Assembly: GCA_045802605.1 (NCBI GenBank)
Contig: JBJMQS010000032.1
Location: 62,001 to 126,000, forward strand
DNA from: JBJMQS01 sp045802605
Lineage (GTDB): Bacteria > Planctomycetota > Planctomycetia > Gemmatales > Gemmataceae
Length of the DNA stretch: 64,000 nt
Direction: 5' to 3'
In this document: one piece after another, positions 58,128 to 64,000 of the stretch
How positions within the stretch are numbered: the first letter of the stretch is position 1
Layout: each line of letters begins with the position of its first letter
Notes under the pieces: model-generated
Told to the model about the DNA's origin: nothing
Database searches by the model: none
Seen by the model: only the letters and a program-made list of their open reading frames with translations
Program-made: the position numbers and the translations under genes

Positions 58128-60079
58128 TGTTCCACTTCATCGATAAACACTCGCGTCTCCGGCAACGCCTTCAAGAATGAGCGCCCATATGGCTTCGTGA
58201 GCACGCGCGGGTCGAAGATCACCACCAGCCCGCGGTCATCCTTTCTGCGAATCAACCGACCAAAGCCCTGCTTCAGACGAATCACGGCATGCGGCACCTG
58301 GTACTGCAAGAACGGGTTGCCGCCGGCTTCGAGGATCGCTTCGATCCGGGCTTCGGTCAAAGGGCGATCAGGCACGGCGAACGGCAGCTTGGTGATAATC
58401 ACGTTCGACAGCGCCTCGCCGGCCACATCCACGCCTTGCCAGAAGCTATCGACGCCGAAAAGCACCGCGCGGGGCGTGCGACGAAACTTCTCCAGCAACT
58501 TGCCCACCGCGAGACCCTCGCCCTGGCATAAAAGGGTCAGGCCAAGGCACGCGAACTTGGGTCGCAACCTCTCGGCGGCTCTTTGCAAAAATTGGTAGCT
58601 CGTGAATAGCACAAAAGCCCGGCCGATTGTCCGGCCCACATATGCCGGGATGCGCTCCAGCACTACGCGCTCGTACGCTTCGGCATCCGATGGGTCCGGT
58701 ATCTCTTGGAACAGATGCAGCTCGACGTTGCGCGCGTAGTCGAACGGGCTGCCGAGTTGCAATGTCTCGCAACGGCCGACGCCGAGCCGCTCTTGCAAAT
58801 GCCGAAAGCCATCGCGGCCCCCTTGGCTCAAGGTCGCGCTGGTCATGATGCAAGTCGGGCCCGCATCGAAGAGTTCCTTTTGCAACACCGGTCCAACTTC
58901 AATGGGCGCGCTGCACAGGCCGAGCCGTTGCTCGCGTTCGCCGCGCGGCTCAACCCAGTACACGTGCCCCTTCAATTCCTGAGTCAGCCATTGCCGAAGG
59001 GATTCCTGCATTCCCGCGAACCGATCGGCGGCCGCTTGGAACTCGACTTTCTCCTCATCGGTGGTGATGTCCTTCGCAAGCCGGCCAAGGTGCGCCGCCA
59101 TGCTGCCCAGCTCGTCGCTGAGATTGTCCGGTACAATATCCGGCTCGCGGGCCCGGCCCGTCTCGCCGGCCGGGCCGTGGAACCATGCGCCGAGGCGTGC
59201 AAAGAACTGCTCAGCGGCGATGCGCGTCTTTTCGCATTGGAGCACTGCCGCGTCGTCGCCGCGGAGAGCGAGCAATCCTTTACCCTGCCGCGGATGGTGA
59301 AGCTTGTTGAGCTGGAACTCCACGGATCCCTGCGAAAACCTCAGGCCCAGGTAATCGCTGGCGACATCCTCAATCGTGTGCGCTTCGTCGAATATCACCA
59401 CCTGATAATCCGGCAAAAGCTTTGCGCCCTGCCGGCGAAGCGCCAAGTCGCTAAAAAACAGGGCATGGTTGACCACGATCAAATGGGCCTGGAACGCACC
59501 TCGGCGAGCCGTGTAATAGAAGCAATCCTGGTACGACTGGCATTTCGACCCGAGGCAATTGCCACTGTCGCTCTCGACCAAATCCCAGACTACCGGGCTC
59601 GGCGTGAAGTCGAGGTCCGACCGCGAACCATCGCGGGTTTCCCGCGACCAGCGACCGATGGCCACCAATTCTTCGGTGCGTCGTGGCTCGGCGAGCAGTG
59701 ACACGGCACGTTTCGATGCGACTCGCAGTCGCCGGAGGCTCAGATAATTGCCGCGGCCCTTAATCAATGCGGCACGGAAATTGGGCAGGGCTTTGGCAAG
59801 CAGCGGGATGTCTTTGCGGATGAGTTGTTCTTGCAACCCGATCGTGTTGGTGGACACGACCACTCGGCAATCGTTCTTCTCGAGCGCAGCAAGCAAGGCC
59901 GGCACAAGGTAGGCAAATGATTTGCCTACACCCGTACCGGCCTCAGCCATCAGGTGCTTTGATTCACTGATCGCTTTGGCGACGGCCGTCGCCAACTCGA
60001 CTTGCTCGGGCCGGCTCTCGTAGCCCGGCAACACTTGGGCGACCGATCCGCCCGGACCCAATATCGATTCGATCTCCAT
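58121..60079 (-). CDS. dinG: DinG-family DNA helicase (Fe-S, XPD-like)
   Basis: 652 aa. Motif I is 'LMAEAGTGVGKSFAYLVP', the Fe-S cysteine group is 'GNCLGSKCQSYQDCFYYTAR', motif II is the DEAH box 'VVIFDEAHTIEDVASDY' and motif VI is 'HAVIRLKQGFGRLIRRKDD'. This is a 5'-3' superfamily 2 helicase in the DinG/XPD group that unwinds R-loops and damaged DNA. Its stop codon sits within the inverted repeat at 58038-58127. It is transcribed towards the DUF1501 gene. Confidence 0.94.
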   Translation of the reverse strand: MEIESILGPGGSVAQVLPGYESRPEQVELATAVAKAISESKHLMAEAGTGVGKSFAYLVPALLAALEKNDCRVVVSTNTIGLQEQLIRKDIPLLAKALPNFRAALIKGRGNYLSLRRLRVASKRAVSLLAEPRRTEELVAIGRWSRETRDGSRSDLDFTPSPVVWDLVESDSGNCLGSKCQSYQDCFYYTARRGAFQAHLIVVNHALFFSDLALRRQGAKLLPDYQVVIFDEAHTIEDVASDYLGLRFSQGSVEFQLNKLHHPRQGKGLLALRGDDAAVLQCEKTRIAAEQFFARLGAWFHGPAGETGRAREPDIVPDNLSDELGSMAAHLGRLAKDITTDEEKVEFQAAADRFAGMQESLRQWLTQELKGHVYWVEPRGEREQRLGLCSAPIEVGPVLQKELFDAGPTCIMTSATLSQGGRDGFRHLQERLGVGRCETLQLGSPFDYARNVELHLFQEIPDPSDAEAYERVVLERIPAYVGRTIGRAFVLFTSYQFLQRAAERLRPKFACLGLTLLCQGEGLAVGKLLEKFRRTPRAVLFGVDSFWQGVDVAGEALSNVIITKLPFAVPDRPLTEARIEAILEAGGNPFLQYQVPHAVIRLKQGFGRLIRRKDDRGLVVIFDPRVLTKPYGRSFLKALPETRVFIDEVEQS

Positions 60080-60100
60080 TGAGCCATTCTAACAGTTGGG

Positions 60101-60180
60101 CAGTGGTCAGTTGGCAGTGGTCAGTTGTCAGTTAATCCGGAATGCATTGGATTTCACTGACAACTGACCACTGACCACTG
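60101..60180. repeat. Tandem and inverted CAGTGGTCAGT repeats
   Basis: The word CAGTGGTCAG(TT) occurs twice (60101 and 60115) and its complement follows, giving a perfect 18-bp stem (60115-60132 / 60156-60173). It lies between the helicase start and the BON-protein stop, 8 bp after the latter on the minus strand. This CAGTGGTCAGTTGTCAGT word is frequent as a dispersed repeat in bacteria. Confidence 0.8.
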
Positions 60181-60187
60181 GCAAGTG

Positions 60188-61078
60188 TTACCAGTATCGA
60201 ATGCGCCACCAGTCGCGGTGGGTGGCGGTGCGGCCGTAGTACCATGAGCCGTCTTCCCACTCCAGCTTTACCGACCGCCAGCCCGGCGGCACCTTCGGGA
60301 AGGGATAGAACGGCCCGATGAACGGGAACGCATTGGCCGGGTAATCCTGCGGGTAGGCCACGCGCGAGTAGTTGTTGTAAGGAGCGTAGGTCGGCCAAGC
60401 GTATGGCGGCATCTTCGGCGGAGCGGCGTCGTAGAGACCGCCGGTCGGCGGGGCGCCGATCGGTGTCGGGTCGCCATAGCCACCACCGTAGCCGCCGTAG
60501 CCTTCCATCATTCCTTGGGGCGGGCCGTTGTAGTTGCCGTTGTTTTGCATGTACGGTGAGCCGCCGCCGTTCGGTCCACATCCGGGGCCGCTCATCATGG
60601 GGGCGTTTTGTTGCCCGCCACTATTACCGCCACCGCCGCCGCCATACATCTCGGTCGGCAGCCCTTGCGGGGCCATGGGCGGGCCTTGGTTCATCTGCAT
60701 CGGCACTGGTATTTGTGCCGGCGAGGGCAGGGCCTCAACCGCTTGGGTGCGATTGAGCGGGCTCACGATCGTCTTATCGACGACGCGAGTCACGCCGTTG
60801 ACGCTGCGGACGATGCCGCTAATCGCCGCGGCCTGCTGCGGGTCTTTGACCGAGCCGGTCACTTCGACCACGCCGTGCTCGCAGGTCACTTCGACTTGGT
60901 AGCCGTTGACTTGCGGTGTCGCACTAAGCTTGCGAGCGATTGCTTCGGCGATTCGTTGATCGGGGTTTGTGGCCGAGGCCATGGGCGGCTCAGCGGCCCG
61001 GGCGGATCCACTCCCGGCGAAGGCCGAGAGGCCGATGCACGCCGCGGCGGCCCACCGGCGAGAAAATGCGAGTGCCAC
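60188..61078 (-). CDS. Secreted BON-domain protein with Gly/Asn/Pro-rich region
   Basis: 296 aa from a GTG at 61078 that has AGGAGG about 8 bp upstream; the longer open frame is less likely. A signal peptide ('WAAAACIGLSAFAGSGSARA') is followed by a BON domain (about 35-105, 'RIAEAIARKLSATPQVNGYQ' and 'HGVVEVTGSVKDPQQAAAIS'). A low-complexity Gly/Pro/Asn/Tyr-rich region (about 125-235) comes next. The C-terminal 'GWRSVKLEWEDGSWYYGRTA' resembles a repeated end-module of planctomycete secreted proteins. BON domains bind phospholipid membranes. No partner gene is seen. Confidence 0.82.
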   Translation of the reverse strand: MALAFSRRWAAAACIGLSAFAGSGSARAAEPPMASATNPDQRIAEAIARKLSATPQVNGYQVEVTCEHGVVEVTGSVKDPQQAAAISGIVRSVNGVTRVVDKTIVSPLNRTQAVEALPSPAQIPVPMQMNQGPPMAPQGLPTEMYGGGGGGNSGGQQNAPMMSGPGCGPNGGGSPYMQNNGNYNGPPQGMMEGYGGYGGGYGDPTPIGAPPTGGLYDAAPPKMPPYAWPTYAPYNNYSRVAYPQDYPANAFPFIGPFYPFPKVPPGWRSVKLEWEDGSWYYGRTATHRDWWRIRYW

Positions 61079-61449
61079 GACTTCATCCTCCTGATGGCGT
61101 ATGCACACCGTGCTCCCACGGCGTACCGCATCCATCGGCGATTCGGCAAAGCCCGAGAAAGCCTCCGTCCCGCTTTCTTCCGCAATGTCAAGCGACGGTG
61201 GCCGAGCAACCGACACGTCCGGCTCACATCGGGCGACCGTTGGAACCCGATTGCCAAATGGAGATTTCGAAGATTTTTGCTAAAGTCGCTCGGCGAAGGG
61301 TTCATCTCGTTTCCACGAAACGAAAGAAAAGAAACCAATCCTCCGAGTGCCAAGCGACGACGCGACATAACTGGCAGGCACTTTGGCGATTGCGTCGTTT
61401 GTTGACGCGATGAACCAATGACCCTAGAATCCGCTCTGTCTTATCAGGG
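61079..61449. other. Stretch without a gene, before tRNA-Arg
   Basis: No frame here has a convincing start or composition; those on both strands are short shadows. A small hairpin (TTTCGTTTC / GAAACGAAA near 61310) is the only structure seen. Promoters for the BON gene and the tRNA must lie here. Confidence 0.45.
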
Positions 61450-61523
<74 letters not shown>

Positions 61524-61562
61524 ATACAAAACGCAGGTCGTCTCAATTTCTCAGTCCCAAAA

Positions 61563-61883
61563 ATGACAGCTATGTCGAAACCGCTGCTTGGCGTCATTTG
61601 CGGAATCGCGTTCGGTGCGATCGCTGCGGGCATTATGCTGCCGATGTCTTTTCCCGACAAAACAGCCGCCATCACGGCGGCGTTCATTCACCGATTCGGC
61701 GTGGGTCTTGTCATTGGGTGTGTGAGTCCCCGTTATTCAGGTTGGGCGACGGGTCTATTTTTCGGTCTGCTATTAAGTCTGCCAGATGCGATTATCACGA
61801 AAGCCTACGGCCCGATTCTCGGCCTTGGTGCCATTGGCGGGACGTTGATTGGCGGTTTGATTCACGGCTGGAAATCTGTGTAA
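61563..61883 (+). CDS. Small four-span membrane protein
   Basis: 106 aa from the ATG at 61563; a second ATG at 61572 is possible. Four hydrophobic segments (about residues 6-25, 45-60, 62-78 and 85-102) with glycine-rich turns ('GLGAIGGTLIGGLIHG') make a compact integral membrane protein. No family is recognised. It starts 40 bp after tRNA-Arg. Confidence 0.6.
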   Translation: MTAMSKPLLGVICGIAFGAIAAGIMLPMSFPDKTAAITAAFIHRFGVGLVIGCVSPRYSGWATGLFFGLLLSLPDAIITKAYGPILGLGAIGGTLIGGLIHGWKSV

Positions 61884-61910
61884 CGTGGCTATCAAAAATT
61901 TCCGTCGCGG

Positions 61911-62744
61911 TCATCGCCGACTTCGCATTTTTTTCCGCCGCGTGCTCGAGACTTTGCGGCGCAACAACAGGTCGTCGCCGCCGCGATAGGTTAACAACAG
62001 TGCGCCGACGCCGGCGTGGCGGTCGAAGAGGGCGGGGATCAGCGACTCTTCGTCGGTCCAAGGATAGCAAAAAAAGACATCGACATCGGCTGGCCCAAAG
62101 CCGGCGTGTTCGGGGCATTGGCCAGACTGGAAACTCAACCAAGCGAAGGTCTCGCCGGCATCAAGACAGGCATGGCTGTCGGCGGGCACAAAACTCCCCT
62201 GGATGAACTCAGCACTCAGGTCGAAGTCGTGGGCGAGTTCGCGAGCGGCCGCAACTAATAATGGCTCGATTTCAATGCCGGCCGCTTCGAAGCCGAGCAT
62301 CGCCGCGAGGCACACGTTGGCACCGATGCCGCTGCCCCACTCGCAAAAGCGTTCGCCCGTGGCGAGCCCGTGATCCGCGATTCCTTGGAGAGCCAAATAT
62401 ACGAGTTCGAAGTCGCTGGGTACGAACGCTGGGATAACGTGTTGGTCCCACAACTGTTCAATCCGACGGTCAGCTTCTGCGATGAGTGCAATTGCATCTT
62501 GCGGAACGCGCGTGCCAGCCGGCAGAGCAACTTCAATCAGTGAAATAATGCATCCTTGGCCATCACAGTTGGCCGAATTTGGGGAGTCATGCAATTCTAT
62601 GATGCCCAGTGACAAATTGCATTCCTCATCAATCAACGACGCGAAGGCGACGGCGGTTGTTGCCGCTCTGGCAAACGTAATTTCGCAAAACGTGCCAGCC
62701 GGCAGGCGATTCGGCGCACGATTTCCTCGTTGATCGCGGGCCAT
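61911..62744 (-). CDS. Class I SAM-dependent methyltransferase
   Basis: 277 aa from the ATG at 62744; the open frame reaches a GTG at 62810. The SAM-binding loop 'FCEWGSGIGANVCLAAMLGF' is followed by 'AAGIEIEPLLVAAARELA', with the acidic ribose-binding Glu, and 'DVDVFFCYPW' as post-I/motif II region. The N-terminal 100 residues have no clear match. Its target is unknown. The 3' end has a basic tail ('KVSSTRRKKMRSRR'). Confidence 0.82.
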   Translation of the reverse strand: MARDQRGNRAPNRLPAGTFCEITFARAATTAVAFASLIDEECNLSLGIIELHDSPNSANCDGQGCIISLIEVALPAGTRVPQDAIALIAEADRRIEQLWDQHVIPAFVPSDFELVYLALQGIADHGLATGERFCEWGSGIGANVCLAAMLGFEAAGIEIEPLLVAAARELAHDFDLSAEFIQGSFVPADSHACLDAGETFAWLSFQSGQCPEHAGFGPADVDVFFCYPWTDEESLIPALFDRHAGVGALLLTYRGGDDLLLRRKVSSTRRKKMRSRR

Positions 62745-62799
62745 TCTTGCGGCACAGCTTTTGCAAAGCAAAAGGTCTCGCCCCCTTGAGGTCTTGCCG

Positions 62800-63030
62800 A
62801 TGACGTGCACCGTGAATGGTCAGGAATTGACCGCCCTTACCGAGATTTGCCAGCACTTTCGCTTTGCGACTCAGCCGGTGCCGATCTTCCAGCAATTCAT
62901 CATCGCTCGGCTCGAGGACATTCAGCCAAGCCTGGCCAAGCGAATTGCGCGATTTGATTCCGAACAATTTGTCTGCCTAATGCAAGAAGTCAATTCGTGT
63001 TTGGCTACGGAAAATTACTTGTCATTCTAA
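62800..63030 (+). CDS. Small hypothetical protein (76 aa)
   Basis: The ATG at 62800 has GAGG about 9 bp upstream. The protein is soluble and helical ('LTALTEICQHFRFATQPVPI', 'IARLEDIQPSLAKRIARFDS'). It is divergent from the methyltransferase gene; the two would share the space 62745-62799 as promoter. If the methyltransferase really begins at 62810, this gene would overlap it and be less likely. No family is recognised. Confidence 0.5.
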   Translation: MTCTVNGQELTALTEICQHFRFATQPVPIFQQFIIARLEDIQPSLAKRIARFDSEQFVCLMQEVNSCLATENYLSF

Positions 63031-63060
63031 GTTCCGTGGGATTTCCCGCGTTCCCCTCTT

Positions 63061-63192
63061 CTCGTTCCCAAACTCCGTTTGGGAACGTAGCTCACGAAAC
63101 TCCGTTTCGCGATCGTATTGGCAAAGGGGCAAAGTCTCTGTGCGAAGCGGAGCTTCGCGACAGTGCGTTCCCAAACAGAGTTTGGGAACGAG
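63061..63192. repeat. Composite palindromic repeat (CGTTCCCAAAC family)
   Basis: The outer 15-bp arms (63061-63075 and 63178-63192) are exact reverse complements. Each end is itself a hairpin (CGTTCCCAAAC / GTTTGGGAACG), and smaller stems lie inside (CGAAAC / GTTTCG and GCGAAGC / GCTTCGC). It fills most of the gap between the last two genes. No coding frame is present. Confidence 0.85.
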
Positions 63193-63228
63193 GACTGAGT
63201 GGACGAGGGACGAAGGGAACGAGGAGGA

Positions 63229-64000
63229 TCACCGGTTAAAGGGATACTCCTGCACCCACTTGAACTCGCGGTTCTTTAGGAGATAGTCCTTCTTCGGCGA
63301 CGGTGGGACTTTCCGCAGCGTCATCTTCACATTCTGGCCGTCGAGCGGCCCTTCTAGCACCAGCAGGTCCGGCTCGGGGAATGTTACCGCCAATCGGCCT
63401 GCTGGGCTGGCGTCCTTCGACTGCAACAGCACGAGCAGCGAGCGCTCTTGGCTCACGTTGCGGTATGAGATTCCGTAGCCGTCTTCAAACAGCAACGCAA
63501 CGAAGTAATGGCCGATTCCCGCACGCACGACTGCGGGCATGCCGGGGCCGCCTTTGTAGGAACCCGGGGTGAACTGCTGCGGCGGGGGGTTCACCGGCTG
63601 CTCGGGGAAGGGTACCGCTACGCCATCGCGGATAAACTCTTTGCCGACCCAGCGGCCCAACACTGGATTTTCATCGGCCAACATGCCTTCCGATTTCGCG
63701 TCGCGGTAGGCGTCGAGCAGGTGAATCGCGGCGAACGCACTGAATGACAGTGTCAACAGAATGGCGGCCGTCCGCTCGACACGCCGCCAGCGACCGAAAA
63801 GCGGTGTCTCGGGTCGCGGCTCGACTGGTCGGCCCAGAACAAAGAATCGCGCCAAGCGCGGTGCGTCGGCAACGATCAACGTGAGTGCCATCAGAAAGAG
63901 ATGGCCGGACATCAGCTTCACCGGCACGTCGTAACACATGTTGAGCAGAAACACCTGCAGCGTCGCGCCGGCTGCGAGCATCGCGCCGAGAAGTGTCGTT
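63229..64000 (-). CDS. Membrane protein, C-terminal part (5' cut by window edge)
   Basis: At least 250 aa are open to the window edge, so the N-terminus is missing. Two spans are visible near its start ('HLFLMALTLIV' and 'AAILLTLSFSAFAAIHLL'), followed by a soluble domain of about 150 residues ending 'YLLKNREFKWVQEYPFNR'. The composition suggests a DoxX-like or other membrane protein with a cytoplasmic or periplasmic tail domain. I cannot name the family from this part alone. Confidence 0.65.
   Translation of the reverse strand, partial: TTLLGAMLAAGATLQVFLLNMCYDVPVKLMSGHLFLMALTLIVADAPRLARFFVLGRPVEPRPETPLFGRWRRVERTAAILLTLSFSAFAAIHLLDAYRDAKSEGMLADENPVLGRWVGKEFIRDGVAVPFPEQPVNPPPQQFTPGSYKGGPGMPAVVRAGIGHYFVALLFEDGYGISYRNVSQERSLLVLLQSKDASPAGRLAVTFPEPDLLVLEGPLDGQNVKMTLRKVPPSPKKDYLLKNREFKWVQEYPFNR

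Noticed and set aside
58706..59701. Long plus-strand open frame (331 codons)
   Set aside because: Antisense to the DinG-type helicase, whose motifs are complete; composition explains the open frame.

Overview
The window looks like chromosome from a planctomycete, most likely of the Gemmataceae group. The pointers are a DUF1501 protein, a DUF1580 protein, a Hanks-type kinase next to a caspase-like protein with a zinc ribbon, FG-GAP repeat surface proteins, many secreted TPR proteins, and numerous perfect inverted repeats at gene ends. This assignment rests on protein-family recognition by eye; no search was run. Base composition is moderately GC-rich, with one clearly GC-richer gene (14188-14721) and AT-richer stretches around 18-20 kb.

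Region 1 (1-10.8 kb): the end of a large FG-GAP surface protein, then a self-regulated export operon. A TetR repressor gene sits behind a promoter overlaid by two 18-bp palindromic operators. It is followed by a membrane-fusion protein, a LolD/MacB-type ATPase and two different FtsX-type permeases, and then a separate MMPL/RND transporter.

Region 2 (10,813-25,038): a 14.2-kb integrated element. A 44-bp stretch of the 3' half of tRNA-Val(GAC) is perfectly duplicated at both ends, and a tyrosine recombinase lies next to the intact tRNA. The right half is a minus-strand core: integrase, an unknown protein, a DUF1580 protein, a ParB-Top6A/TOPRIM fusion and a winged-helix protein. The left end has a minus-strand operon of small DNA-handling-type proteins (ArdC-like, SWIM and zinc-ribbon). 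The middle is an array of short cargo genes: three BamE-like paralogues, small membrane proteins, a DUF5063 protein and a possible PrcB-like protein. Several cargo units share promoters, leaders and repeated flanks, as if built from cassettes. This element is the most interesting part of the window.

Region 3 (25-42.5 kb): mostly housekeeping genes. These are an M24 peptidase, UbiE/MenG methyltransferase, YggS and YggU-family proteins, a DUF1015 protein, an ABC-2 permease, a caspase-like protein with a convergent Ser/Thr kinase, a molybdopterin oxidoreductase, CoaD with a class V aminotransferase, an M50 protease, a HEAT-repeat protein and a tRNA-dihydrouridine synthase.

Region 4 (42.5-64 kb): a coupled pair of secreted TPR proteins; PanB; an operon of DUF4350-like membrane protein, ABC ATPase and GalE; a MazG-like protein; a TPR-peptidase MA protein; an FAD protein; a DUF1501 protein; a DinG-type helicase; a BON-domain protein; tRNA-Arg(ACG); a methyltransferase; and a partial membrane protein at the right edge. 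No rRNA, CRISPR array or IS transposase was seen.
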